NCBI RefSeq assembly: GCF_014851395.1
Contig: NW_024041151.1
Location: 29,682,231-29,746,230 of the forward strand
From: Micropterus salmoides
Taxonomy: Eukaryota > Chordata > Actinopteri > Centrarchiformes > Centrarchidae
Direction of reading: 5' to 3'
DNA: 64,000 bases
Below the pieces are notes generated by a model. That model ran no database searches. It saw only the letters and a program-made list of their open reading frames with translations, and was not told where the DNA came from. This document shows, one piece after another, positions 1-11,863 of the stretch; the first letter of the stretch is position 1; each line of letters opens with the position of its first letter. A program made the translations under genes and the position numbers.

Positions 1-776
1 AGATATTACCCATAATATGTAAACACTACGATTTGAAACATCAGAGCCAAACATCATGGCCAAAACAGCCAAACAATGTGCCCTCATGTGATCATCCGGC
101 ACACACACTGTACTCTGCCGGTGAAAAGCTGACAATACATCCAACTAGCTCTGCACGCAAACAGCACCTGCACAAATGCTAGGAAAATACTGGAACATGT
201 GCAGCTAACATCAACAAGGAAAACAAGGTGCATACTTTAATCTGATGGTCTCCTTTCTTAAGAGCAATAACAAGGTGTGAAACAGTGAGGCAACCTCTCA
301 CCTAGCAGCACATTGCTACTTTTAAAGCTATACATTGAAATGATGTGAGACAGGCGGTATGCCACCTCTTCTCAATCAGAGTGACATGGTGGGGCAAAAC
401 TTACGAGAGAGAGCTCCACCCATTGCACTGGCGTTTTATACAAAGACTGTATAAAACAAGTGGACGCTGTGTAGTCACCCATTGGTTTCTGGACTGGTGT
501 TTTAAAGCCTCATTTGGCTGTATCCATGTTGATTTTTTTTAAACCAGGCACTGGACATGGCCATATTTATATATATATAAGCAAAATTGGTTAGCTAGGT
601 GCATTTGTAATTACTTTAACTGTGATTTTAACCGGGATGCTAATTTTGACTAGCTAAAAACAAGCTAAAACCAAAACGTACTTACTGGAAAAAATGAACA
701 GCAGACTCCTAATAATCTTTTTCAAAGGCGCTGGTTAAATTTACACAGTGCAGTGGAAACAAGTCACCTCTATCCT
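1..776. other. Intergenic, no gene recognised
   Basis: AT-rich DNA. The 65-codon open frame at 345-542 has no recognisable domain or splice context. I see no convincing gene here. Confidence 0.5.
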
Positions 777-811
777 GATTGACAGGTCACCATGGTAGTG
801 ACCTGTCAATC
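777..811. repeat. Perfect 14-bp inverted repeat
   Basis: The arms GATTGACAGGTCAC and GTGACCTGTCAATC surround a 7-nt spacer (CATGGTA). The same motif recurs in degraded form near 62,715-62,740, so it probably belongs to an interspersed repeat rather than a protein-binding site. Confidence 0.75.
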
Positions 812-889
812 ACAAGGTAGTCCTGCCCTAAAGCCACCCCTGCTTTATGGTCTATTTTCCTCTTAATGGGAACATAATTTACTAAATGA

Positions 890-1085
890 ATCTGTGTTGA
901 AGAAGACTTTCAAAGAGCGACTGAGACCATAAACTCATTAGGAAAGTGTTTACTGAGGGTAATAAATCTGCTGAGAAGAACGCTCATTTAATCATTATTT
1001 CCAATGCACCTGGACTTCTTTTTTGAAACCACCTCTTGGCTGTTAGAAAGAATGCAGGTTTGAGTTACTGTCTGGATGGCTTCAC
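890..1085 (+). repeat. Interspersed repeat, copy 1 of 3
   Basis: This stretch resembles 14,455-14,690 in the same orientation, sharing GTGTTGAAGAAGAC, ATAAACTCATTAG, GTGTTTACTGA and TTGGCTTCACT. It also resembles part of 62,555-62,660 in reverse. The copies are diverged and carry no long open frame. The family is a dispersed fish repeat whose class I cannot name. Confidence 0.6.
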
Positions 1086-1124
1086 TCATAAGAGCTTGGT
1101 TTTGGTTGCTACCTCCTTGTTGGG

Positions 1125-1291
1125 GTGGCTGTGGCTCAGGGGGTATAGCGGGTTGGCCATTAATCGGAAGTTTGGCGGTTCAATCCCTGGCTCCCCCTTA
1201 GGCTCAGTGTGTGAATGGTGAATGCAGATGTAGTGTAAAAGCGCTTTGAGTGAGGTTGAAAAGACTAGAAAGGCGTTATACAAGTACAACC
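1125..1291 (+). repeat. tRNA-derived SINE (family A), copy 1
   Basis: A pol III A-box-like stretch (GTGGCTCAGGGGGTA) is followed by a B box GGTTCAATCCC at 1177-1187. The tail reads into GAAAAGACTAGAAAGGCG, shared with the copy at 36,235. This copy is shorter than the second, lacking the middle part. SINEs of this layout are mobilised by partner LINEs. Confidence 0.75.
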
Positions 1292-2189
1292 TCAATGGGG
1301 TTAACCAACAGTGTAGCCTGACTAAACATGTATTTATATTGTGCAACATTTAATTATTTTTTCAGCTTCTTTAACCTCAGTCACAGAGCCATGAGGTGAC
1401 GCGGCAAAGAGGCAGAGCCTGTTTGATCCTCCTGTGTTCACTCCAAACACCTGGTGTTATTAATGCTCAAAAGTAAATTTAAAAGAAGTCATATAGAATC
1501 TTATAATTCTAAGATCACAAAGAGTTGCAGGTCCATTTATAATAGCTAAAGCATTTATATTTTTCCCTTTGTAAGTTTAAAGCAGTTTCCGTAGGACCGT
1601 CACCTTTTACAGCGTGGTAAACGACTCATGGCATCACAGTGTGGCAGAATCTGATGAGTTGTGATAGCCGAGGAATGTACCTGTCCGGACCCCTCTGTTA
1701 GACCCTCACTGAGACAGAAGCTTTATGTAACTGCAGACTCTGAGCTCAGTAAACACAAAGAGGAACAAACAACAACAACATAGAGGCTGGAGAAACCACA
1801 TAGTCTGACAATGAAAGTTTCTTCTTTAGGAAAATGACCTCAACTTAAACACACCACTAGCAGCTAGCAGCATCTCACAGTTCCACACTAAGGTCATATG
1901 AGAATGATGATGATACCTGTAGCAGAATATGCCAATTGGCAATAAAGGGACCATGCAGATGTGTGCTGGCTTAGTCGTGGGACTGTGCTAGAGCTATATA
2001 TTCTCTGGCATTGACTGTTGAACTGAGCAGAGTGGTTGGCAGGTCTCACTTTTAAAGTTAATCTTACTGGACATGAACAAGATCATCAAAAGCTTGCAAG
2101 TAAAAGATGTGCTCGTGCCACAACAACGTGTTCACATAAAATTTTGTTGGGAAGCTTTTTGAAGGCCAAGACAGTGATGGCAATAAGTG
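1292..2189. other. Intergenic, nothing recognised
   Basis: No coding region, RNA gene or strong repeat is seen. The sequence is AT-rich and unstructured by eye. Confidence 0.4.
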
Positions 2190-2194
2190 GTAGA

Positions 2195-2830
2195 AAATGT
2201 ACATTTTACTACTTACTGTAAGTAAAAGTACAGCACCCACACTAAAATTTTACTTAAGTAAAAGTTAACATCGTCCAGTAAAGTACTACTCAAATAAAAG
2301 TAAAAAGGACCTGGTTTTAAAAGTACCCTAGTATCAAAAGTAAAAAACTGAAACTGGAAACTTAATACAGACAGAAATCTCACCACAAATTTTAACTTTA
2401 GCACCTCCAATAAAGTGCACCTCACAGTCCCAAACAGAGCAAGTTTGCCCTTCAGTTTTTAGATGTTTATATTGCAAAACTCTATGAGCCACGTTACGAC
2501 TCTGTCACAAAGTGGCTGCGACTCACATCACAAGAGTGACTTGATTAGTATCACTGTGTATGTCAGTGTCGCATCAGCTGGGCGACGTTGATTCACTCTG
2601 AGTTAACATTATCAGTTACACATTTGTTTTTCAATGCTGCTCCACTTTTTTTTAGTGAGTAACGAAGGTATCCTGCAGAATGTATTGGAGTAAAAAATAC
2701 TAGAAGTATATTAGTAAGTAGTATTGGGCTTAGAAATGTAGAGAAGTAAAAGTAAAAGGCAACAACTTAAAATACTGTGGAATAAACCTACTTATGTAAT
2801 GAAGTATTTGTTACTTCACACCTCTGATGG
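2195..2830. repeat. TACTTAAGTA-type interspersed repeat
   Basis: The ends are rich in AAGTAAAAGTA, TTACTTAAGTA and TACTTACTGTAAGTA motifs, typical of dispersed non-coding fish elements. Similar motif clusters recur near 42,700-42,800, 48,150-48,600 and 56,690-56,820. Boundaries are approximate and no target duplication was identified. Confidence 0.45.
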
Positions 2831-3519
2831 CAATGCACAAACACAAACATTTCTGTGAGAATGGGGAAATGTGTGACTGTGCACTGATCATGGAATTTAA
2901 CCAGGACTTTCAAGATTTGGCTGTCGCTGAGAAGGACATTACCTGTTGTCAGAGCTTTTCTCTGTTGATCCGGAAGGAAAACAGGGGGACATGCAGTTGG
3001 AGCTTATTGAAATGTAATGTGACAATGCTCTTCGGACTATATACTTTTTTTTGCTGTGTCGCCCCTGCAGGAAAGGTTTGGACACCCCTGATTTAGGGTG
3101 TAACAGCAGAGATGGTAAGGTATTTCAATGGTTTGTGGTTAGTTGTTCTGACAGGCAGAAGTTTGCAATTATAAAACTGAAAAAAAATAACAGGTTAAAC
3201 CACACTATAGAACCAGAGAATATTTAGAGCGTTTTGCTTCATTAATGACATAAATTATTCATTCAAATTCAGAATTGTCGATGACAAATGTTCTGTTGAT
3301 CGGCAAATTGATTAATCAGCTAATTGTTTCAGCTCTAGTTTACACACAGACTGGTGCTAGAGGGGGCAAGTAAGTGTCATAAGCAGTGTCAGTTCTTTCC
3401 AAAAGTCATGAAGACTTTCTCTGAGCAATGAGCAAGAACAACCAGCAGGGTTTCTGGGAAATTGAGTTGTACGGGTCTGAAGAGAGAAAACTAAAAGCTT
3501 CACATGTAAAATGCTTCAT
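2831..3519. other. Intergenic, nothing recognised
   Basis: Contains an 89-codon open frame (2827-3096) that matches no family I know and has no splice context. I see no supported gene. Confidence 0.4.
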
Positions 3520-3735
3520 ATTTGGATAGCGCCTTTACTACATTGCATTCTCAGACTGAGCCTAAGTGCTCAAACAGAAACTAACATTCACACACTGATG
3601 GAGTAGCCACCAATTTGGGGTTCAGTATCTTGCCCAAGGACACTTCAACATGCAGCCTGAAGGAGCTGGGGATTGAACCACCAACCTTCCAGGTAACAGG
3701 CTACCCTCTCTATCTCCTGAGCCACAGCTGCCCCA
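3520..3735 (-). repeat. tRNA-derived SINE, reverse orientation
   Basis: Read on the minus strand, it has a tRNA-like head (GGCAGCTGTGGCTCAGGAG) and a B box GGTTCAATCCC (reverse complement at 3669-3679). It ends in a tail resembling the copy at 36,235 (GAGCACTTAGGCTCAGT type). No coding capacity. Confidence 0.75.
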
Positions 3736-4008
3736 GCTGCCACATTACAGCAGCATGGAGATAAATGAGTTTGTGCATCATTATGTTTCAGATCATTTAA
3801 GTGTACTGTAACCTCTCATCGTCACATCGTCCAATCAGAAGACGAAGAAAAAAAGCTGTGATTGAGAGTCAGATTCTCACTTTACTGACATTTAAATCAG
3901 GTACATCACACACACACACACGCATTGAGTACTTGGCGGTTCATGGTGACTCAGTGCGTCTGTGGGCGGAGCATCTGAGTCATCCTCAAACAACTACAGA
4001 GCCAATAA

Positions 4009-4075
4009 TACATTCCTCCATCCATCCCTCCATCCCTGCACACCTCCATTATCCCTCTATCATCCATCCAACAGG
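4009..4075. repeat. CCATCCCT-rich simple repeat
   Basis: Imperfect CATC/CCAT microsatellite tract. The short open frames across it on both strands are low-complexity shadows. Confidence 0.7.
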
Positions 4076-4984
4076 TCCAGGACAACACTGATAATAAAAA
4101 GCATTTTCTTAAATGAGTGTTTTTCTCTTCAGATCTGCTCAGTTTGTGTTTTGGCTTTGAAGCAAAAATGGTTTTCTTCAGTGAACAAACAAACATTTGG
4201 TTGCATAACACATCAGCTCTGAACTCAGCCTTTCAACAGAGAGATCACTTTACTTTCACATGGAGAGAGCTTCACCTCCATTCTCACAGATTCGTTCTTT
4301 TATTCACTTAATCTGACTTGTTAGTCATTCATTCATTTAGTTGAATGAATGTTTTCATTTATTCAATGTTATCACACAAATCTTCTCCAAGCATGCCCTG
4401 AGGTCAAGGTGGTTAAAAAAAGCGACAACACAAACTCTTTCTCTGACTGAATACAAGATTGGTTCAGCTTATGAATATTCACATATGTTTTACAGTCTTC
4501 TGTCATGCTTGTCTTTTTATTTTCTACCTCTGCTTTTGTTTCTAGTCAGCATCGCCATAGCAACATCAAACCCAAACACTAAACAAGACACGGCTGAAAA
4601 CTTTCACTGTGTGTGTGTGATTATGTAACATGCAGTAACTCTTTGAGTCAGTCAACAACATCAACAGAGAGAGAGAAAGGACAAGCAGACCAATCAGAGG
4701 GTTTCGTCTCCACACTTTGAGCAAAACACAGGCTGTATTTGGAACCGCCTACTACATACTACCACCGACAGTACTGCAGTATGCAGTACATTCAACATAC
4801 TGTGTTTCATAGTAGTGTGAGGTATGAAATTGTAACATTTAAAAATGTTAAGAATTATTTCACAGTATGCCAAGCCAGGTTTAGCCTGTTTCTGGTTTTT
4901 GAAAACAGAAGTGCACAATAGGAGTAAATAAGTACCATTTTCTTCTAATTGTGTAAGAACATCTGTAACAAATGTAACATTCTA

Positions 4985-6775
4985 ACTAGCTGCAGTTGTT
5001 AATCCTAAAAGCACAAATTGTTTACAGTTTGTAGTCCTAAAAGCACAATGTGTTTACAGTATGTAGTACTTAAAGAACAAATTGTTTACAGTTTGTAGTC
5101 CTAAAAGCACAATGTGTTTACAGTATGTAGTACTTAAAGAACAAATTGTTTACAGTTTATAGTCCTAAAAGCACAATGTGTTTACAGTATGTAGTACTTA
5201 AAGAACAAATTGTTTACAGTTTATAGTCCTAAAAGCACAATGTGTTTACAGTATGTAGTACTTAAAGAACAAATTGTTTACAGTTTGTAGTCCTAAAAGC
5301 ACAATGTGTTTACAGTATGTAGTACTTAAAGAACAAATTGTTACAGTTTATAGTCCTAAAAGCACAATGTGTTTACAGTATGTAGTACTTAAAGAACAAA
5401 TTGTTTACAGTTTGTAGTCCTAAAAGCACAAATTGTTTCCAGTATGTAGTACTTAAAGAACAAATTGTTTACAGTTTGTAGTCCTAAAAGCACAATGTGT
5501 TTACAGTATGTAGTACTTAAAGAACAAATTGTTTACAGTTTATAGTCCTAAAAGCACAATGTGTTTCCAGTATGTAGTACTTAAAGAACAAATTGTTACA
5601 GTTTATAGTCCTAAAAGCACAATGTGTTTACAGTATGTAGTACTTAAAGAACAAATTGTTTACAGTTTATAGTCCTAAAAGCACAATGTGTTTCCAGTAT
5701 GTAGTACTTAAAGAACAAATTGTTTACAGTTTATAGTCCTAAAAGCACAATGTGTTTACAGTATGTAGTACTTAAAGAACAAATTGTTTACAGTTTATAG
5801 TCCTAAAAGCACAATGTGTTTACAGTATGTAGTACTTAAAGAACAAATTGTTTACAGTTCGTAGTCCTAAAAGCACAATGTGTTTACAGTATGTAGTACT
5901 TAAAGAACAAATTGTTTACAGTTTGTAGTCCTAAAAGCACAAATTGTTTCCAGTATGTAGTACTTAAAGAACAAATTGTTACAGTTTATAGTCCTAAAAG
6001 CAGAATGTGTTTCCAGTATGTAGTACTTAAAGAACAAATTGTTACAGTTTATAGTCCTAAAAGCACAATGTGTTTACAGTATGTAGTACTTAAAGAACAA
6101 ATTGTTACAGTTTATAGTCCTAAAAGCACAATGTGTTTCCAGTATGTAGTACTTAAAGAACAAATTGTTACAGTTTATAGTCCTAAAAGCACAATGTGTT
6201 TACAGTATGTAGTACTTAAAGAACAAATTGTTTACAGTTTGTAGTCCTAAAAGCACAATGTGTTTACAGTATGTAGTACTTAAAGAACAAATTGTTTACA
6301 GTTTGTAGTCCTAAAAGCACAATGTGTTTACAGTATGTAGTACTTAAAGAACAAATTGTTTACAGTTTGTAGTCCTAAAAGCACAAATTGTTTACAGTAT
6401 GTAGTACTTAAAGAACAAATTGTTTACAGTTTATAATACTCGGAGAACAATGTATTTCCAGTATGTAGTACTTAAAGAACAAATTGTTTACAGTTTATAA
6501 TACTTGGAGAACAATGTATTTCCAGTATGTAGTACTTAAAGAACAAATTGTTTACAGTTTATAATACTTGGAGAACAATGTATTTCCAGTATGTAGTAAT
6601 TAAAGAACAAATTGTTTACAGTTTATAATACTTGGAGAACAAATTGTTTACAGTTTATAATACTTGGAGAACAAATTGTTTACAGTTTATAATACTTGGA
6701 GAACAAATTGTTTACATTTTATTGTCCTAAAAGAACTAATTGTTTACCGTTTATAGTCCTAAAAGCACTAGTTTG
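4985..6775. repeat. Minisatellite, 32-bp monomer in 64-bp dimers
   Basis: About 1.8 kb of tandem repeat, roughly 28 dimers. Each 64-bp unit is two related 32-bp halves: one reads TTTACAGTATGTAGTACTTA then AAGAACAAATTG; the other reads TTTACAGTTTGTAGTCCTAA then AAGCACAATGTG. The 64-bp spacing was checked directly at 5041, 5105, 5169 and 5233. Variants include 31-nt monomers (one T lost, ATTGTTACAG), a TTTCCAG version, and a third half-unit (AATACTTGGAGAACAA) confined to the right-hand 350 bp. The 110-codon frame inside (5912-6244) is a by-product of 64+62-bp spacing and is not a gene. Confidence 0.95.
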
Positions 6776-7036
6776 TAGACTTGGAATACAGTGTATATCA
6801 CATTATCAGGTTCTTCGTTAATATAATAATTACTGTACTACTAACTAGACAAACAAACAATAAACAAACTACACACATACTAACACTTCTACTGAAGACA
6901 ACCGTCAATAAATGGTATTGAAACAGTGACGGACAATTAATAAATGCGTGAATGAATCACTTTATAGGCTACAGCAACAGACAGTGGTGACTGAATGATG
7001 ACTAGCAAGATGTCTTAATTTGTGGAAACACAAGAT

Positions 7037-7345
7037 CAGAATCAGAATCAGCTTTATTGCCAGGTATGTGTACACATACGAGGAATTTGACTCATATTTG
7101 ATTTGATTGTACAATGCTCACGATGTGTTACTTACACAATAATACAATAACACAATAATACAGTAATAAAATCAAACACAGACTACAGTATAGAGAACAC
7201 ATATATACACACTATAAACAAAACAAAACAGGCAGATTGAGACAATAGTGCAATGAGCACAGGGCAAAGGATGCAGGAGTAAATTCTTATTATAATTATA
7301 ATTGTTATTATTATTATGAACATGTTGGAGGTGGATGTGATATAC
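7037..7345 (+). repeat. Interspersed repeat with TCAGAATCAGCTTTATTG start
   Basis: Begins TCAGAATCAGAATCAGC and runs on through TTTATTGCCAGG and ACATACGAGGAATTTG, a head I recognise as very common in fish genomes. The 3' part (GCAAAGGATGCAGGAGTAAA, then GGAGGTGGATGTGATATACA) recurs in diverged form at 8995-9075. No open frame of note. Confidence 0.6.
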
Positions 7346-7594
7346 AGGTGTACACTAGAGTGTGATCACATTGTATTTGATTTTATGGTGTTAAATCATT
7401 TAAGCTGATGTCTGTATTTTATTTCCTTTATTTGAAAAAGATTTTATGTGGTTTAAAACAAGTAAAATGGTTTACAAGTGTGAATGGTTGGCCTGCTGTA
7501 GCAGCCTCCCGGCAGTAGGTGGCAGTGTGAGACTGTGGTTTACCCTCAGGGACCATGATCAAGAGCGCATGCTCCGCTGTTCCCTCAATAACTG

Positions 7595-8205
7595 CGGAGT
7601 TCCCCTTCGAGGGAACTCGAACTGCGTCGGTTACGACACTATGGGAACGCCTCTAGGCGTAGCAGGTCTGAACGTGAATGAAATCACTCCAATCCTATTG
7701 GCCTCCGCACACATTCATTCGGTTTTACAGTCTTGACCTTCCTTCGGCACCTGCCACTTGTGCGCTCTCCTCTTAGTCGTGCCACTTTATTGCACACAGG
7801 GGCAGGCGGGGTTTTCGGCACGGTTTAGTGGGTATCTCGTTCCCATAGTGTCGTAACCGACGCAGTTTGAGTTCCCTCGAAGGGGAACGTCTCGTGTTAC
7901 GAATGTAACCCTGGTTCCCCGAGAAGGGGAACAAGACGGGGTCGGCCCGCCGCACCTCTCTCCCCGCCTGAAGTGCCTGCTTCATAGTTTAAGCTAATGA
8001 TGAGTGTGTACAGGTGTGCTTTATACTCCTCCGGTTATTCCGTCACACCTTACCGTTCTAGTAACAAGCCAATAGGATTGGAGTGATTTCATTCACGTTC
8101 AGACCTGCTACGCCTAGAGGCGTTCCCATAGTGTCGTAACCGACGCAGTGTCTCGTTCCCCTTCTCGGGGAACCAGGGTTACATACGTAACCCGAGACGA
8201 TTTCA
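7595..8205. mobile_element. Inverted-repeat (fold-back) element with perfect 82-bp arms
   Basis: The sequence at 7621-7702 is the exact reverse complement of 8068-8149 (82 of 82 bases), separated by 365 bp. A third, inverted copy of the outer part (CGTTCCCATAGTGTCGTAAC) lies inside at about 7838-7890. The GTTCCCCTTCTCGGGGAACC and GTTACATACGTAAC motifs at the right end are palindromic and have an inverted partner at about 7888-7932. No protein is encoded. The class is uncertain: a fold-back or MITE-type element, or a non-autonomous DIRS derivative. Confidence 0.75.
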
Positions 8206-11200
8206 GCGAGGAAACGCCACATCTCTCTGTCTCACCCTTTTTCTTGTATTACAGGTTAGTAATGTGTTAAAACATCACTGTAGTTTGTTAGTGAATGCTG
8301 AGACATAAGTTGAGTTAAAGTATAAGAGTAAAATGAGCAGGTTTTGGAGATATGGTTTCACATGAGGCCCGCCGAGAATATGTTAACCATAGCGACACGG
8401 TTTACTCTGTTCATAGCATGTTAGTGTAAGATGCTAGCGTGGGCCACACGTCTCCACTTTTCTGGGCTTAGAGTAATATACTGGCTGGCTCCATAAATGA
8501 TGTAGCATGTTGGAATATTTTGGAATGGTGTTATGTTTAAAACTATTGAAAATGCTGTAATTGTACACATTTTTATATGTTTTAGTGGTGAATGCTGTTA
8601 TACTGTCAGCGAATCAGTGTCATATTTCATGGCGTCAGTGTATCAGTTTATTTTGCACTGCAGTAATAGCCAAAAGTATTTGGACAGACAAATATGGAAA
8701 TGGTGTAAAATGTGTATAATTTTGGGTTTGGACTTTTATTGCATGTTATGGTATTAGCATGAAAAATGTGTCCAAGAAGACAGGACATGTACAGTACTGA
8801 TAAATACTGGTATGGTATAAAGGAAATGTAAATGAATAAATAACTGTGGCGATTTCAGCGAGGAAACACCACGTCTCTCTCTCTCACCCTTTTTCCTGTA
8901 TTTCAGGACACATATAGCTGCCTATGGGTGCCGCTGCCCGGTACCTGTAACACAAGCATACATGTGCATGTACATAGTGTGATGGAGTGTAGTGCAAAGG
9001 ATGCTGGAATAAATAAGTATTATGTGCAGGTGTTATGTACTTGAGGTAGGTGGATTTGGTATACAGTATATACAATATAAAATATGAACAGTTTGAACAG
9101 CTCTGAAATAGAGAATGATGAATAAGATACAGTGGGCTAATTCTGACCAGTGAAATCACCTTAATGCAATGCACACTTCAGCAGGATGATGAGGTTTTCT
9201 TTACAACTGCTTGGCTTGGTTGTGATTACTAAAGAATCAATAAAGTTTACTACGTGTCTAATGCTTCCATGTTTAAAACCTTGTCCTACTCAGGCAAGGA
9301 TAATACTTTCGCGAGTACGCGAGGTTCCGCGTGATGAAACAATCGTCATCAGAGGGGGTACGTGCGGCGACTAGCGCTACCAGGGTACCAACCGATCCAC
9401 TGTGCATGTGTGGAACGTGTCCGCCAAGCTGACTCCAGAAAGTAGTATAAACAGAAGTAGTCCGCAGCTGTCCGTGTCCACATCCGCTCCAGAGTATATT
9501 CGAGGCTAACGTTGCTGGAAGACAACAGACACTTCACATATCTATATGAAACAGTATTTGACAGGCTCATAGACGGCAATAAGATAACAATTATAATTAA
9601 TAGTTGTTAATGTTATATGTACTTTTGTTATTTTGTTATTATGATTTGTTTTTATTTTTCTTTGTCAGAATCAGCATGACAACGTCATGTTTCACTTACT
9701 TCTTATTTTGTTACTTAAACATACCATATAGTTAATACAAAAAGCCGTTTCTCTATTCTCAGTGTCTTTTAGCCTTAGGAGTCCTTAATATAGTCCAAAT
9801 CAAGGGATATTGGCAAGTGGAGTTGCATCAGCATGCGCATTGATCATGCTACAAATGTGTAGTTCTTTAAGTGGGAAGTATAATTTATATTCAGCATAAA
9901 TGTATATTATAATCTGTGTGCTGTACTGGGCAAATACTGTACCAGCAGTACATCAGAAACAATGGTATGAAAAAAGGTGGGAGGAGCCTCTGTATCCAGG
10001 ATCAGAGTTCTGGAGCCAACAGACCCTGGATTTGGTCAGACAGCTTAGGCGATGACACTATTTGTTTTGACAGAGGAGGTGGAGCAGACCCTGTCAGTCA
10101 GCTGCTGTCAGACAGTTAGATCTCCTCTTTCCATCAGTTCCTCACTGACGTCCACCATGTTGTATCATTTCTCCCCCAGAGACTAGTTCACATCAAGGAA
10201 ACCATCATCGCCTCAGTTTGACATTACGGTTCAGGGCAGAAGGGGGGCTCTGCAACGCCTCAAGTGGGTCTCATGAATATTTAATGAGGCAGAAAGAAGG
10301 AGTGAAAGAAGATGCCTGACTGGACCCTCCAGGTGGGGGGGCAGGGCTCAGAGTTGGTGTCTGACCTCAAGCCAGCTTCAAACAAAGAGGTTGACATTAA
10401 TCTGATTTACATCTGTTCCTGAGCTCTACTTCTTCTTCACCCCAAAACACAGTGTAGTAGTTTGGCAGCAGCACATTCCTGATTTCTAACTGCAACAGTT
10501 CATCAGAATCAGAAGAGTAGCTTCTTAAAAACTGTGATTACTTACTGCTGATGTCGTCAAGTCCTTGCAACAACAAAAAGCACGTTCATTTATCACATCA
10601 TCTCATCATATTTAAAAAGGACAGTGTAGAGTAAAACAAACATTTCCATTTGATGCACGGTACGAGATTATCACTTCAAGCTAATTCACATCTACAGTCC
10701 CTTGGCACGTCATAGTTAAAAACAACACAAAAATCAACGAGCTAAGACTGACCAGAATTTGACCAAGACACTATGAGTAACCAGATTTTTGACTTGACTT
10801 GAATTTTTAGATCTGAACTGAGCTTACTTCATTAAACAATATAGTTTTTGAATATTTTGGAACCAGAATTTATCTGTATTTGTGAACCCTAATTTGTAGA
10901 TATCATATATTGGCAATAATAATTTTGAATTAACACAACTTGAAATTGACTACTGAAAATTCCAAAGAGAACTTGGAGTATTTGATGTCAGATACATGAT
11001 GTTCAAAGTAAAATAATTAAATGGACTACACTTACTCTAGTCTTTCGACCACTCCAACCCCTGAAGACATTCACAAATACACACAAATATAGTTTTTAGT
11101 TCAAATGCAGTTTATATAAAATCAACAATGCTGTTAAGTATACATTTCAAATAATGTATGGCCATAATTTGCTTCCATATAGCATGAACATGATCTCTTA

Positions 11201-11217
11201 ACTGAATAATATAGTCA
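8206..11217. other. Intergenic, no gene recognised
   Basis: Only short unsupported open frames. A fragment of the 7037 repeat family lies at 8995-9075. CGATTTCAGCGAGGAAAC at about 8197 recurs at about 8849, apparently flanking a duplicated segment. No recognised domain on either strand. Confidence 0.4.
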
Positions 11218-11517
11218 TCTATCCTTCCATTGTCAACCGCTTATCCTGCGTACAGGGTCGCGAGCCAATCCCAGCTGACATCGGGCAAAAGGCGGGGTAC
11301 ACCCTGGACAGGTCGCCAGTCCATCGCAGGGTCACATAGACAACAACCACTCCCACCTAAGGACAATTTAGCATTTCTTTGGACGGTGAGAGGAAGCCAG
11401 AGCCCCTGGAGAGAACCCCGGGGAGAACATGCAAACTCCACACAGAGAGGGGAGTTTGAACCTGCGACCTTCTTGCTGTGAGGCCACAGCGCTATACACT
11501 GGGCCACTGTGCCGGCC
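11218..11517 (+). repeat. Interspersed repeat (CAACCGCTTATCCTGCGTAC family)
   Basis: Starts near CTTCCATTGTCAACCGCTTA, continues through GGGGTACACCCTGGACAGGT, and ends in GACCTTCTTGCTGTGAGGCC. The first half has a reverse-oriented copy at 46,141-46,290; the last part recurs forward at 46,866-46,980. It is widespread in fish genomes. The 83-88-codon frames on both strands lie inside this repeat. Confidence 0.8.
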
Positions 11518-11820
11518 TATAATATAGTCAAATAAGATAAAAAGATGTTCAGTCTGACAATGAGACTTATTTTTCAGACAATTTTTTTATTTAAAAAAGA
11601 AAGGTTTGGTGAAAAAATTAGATGACCCTTTTTTCTAGAAAATGGCATGAAGCAGCAGTGAGTGTTGGGCTGAAGATTTCTGGGCTGAAAACATGTAAAA
11701 CTACAGGCGCTGACGTTCACTGTCAACATTCATTTATTCACATAACATCTTTATTTTTAACAAACAGAATCATCAGAGAGCAGAAACACAGAAACAAGAC
11801 GGCAAACACACCAATACAGC

Positions 11821-11863
11821 TTTGTGTGTGTGCGTGTTTGTGCACGTGTGTGTGTGTGTGTGT
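11821..11863. repeat. (TG)n microsatellite
   Basis: Imperfect TG tract interrupted by GC and TT steps. It underlies low-complexity frames on both strands. Confidence 0.9.

Noticed and set aside
1177..1187. Possible tRNA gene because of A and B boxes
   Set aside because: The flanks do not fold into a full cloverleaf by eye, and the body continues into a SINE tail shared with 36,235.
5912..6244. 110-codon repetitive open frame, also CRISPR-like spacing
   Set aside because: It lies wholly within the minisatellite and repeats with it. There are no unique spacers between the repeats, so it is neither a CRISPR array nor a gene.
11241..11507. 88-codon minus-strand and 83-codon plus-strand frames
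   Set aside because: Both lie in a dispersed repeat that recurs at 46.1-47.0 kb.
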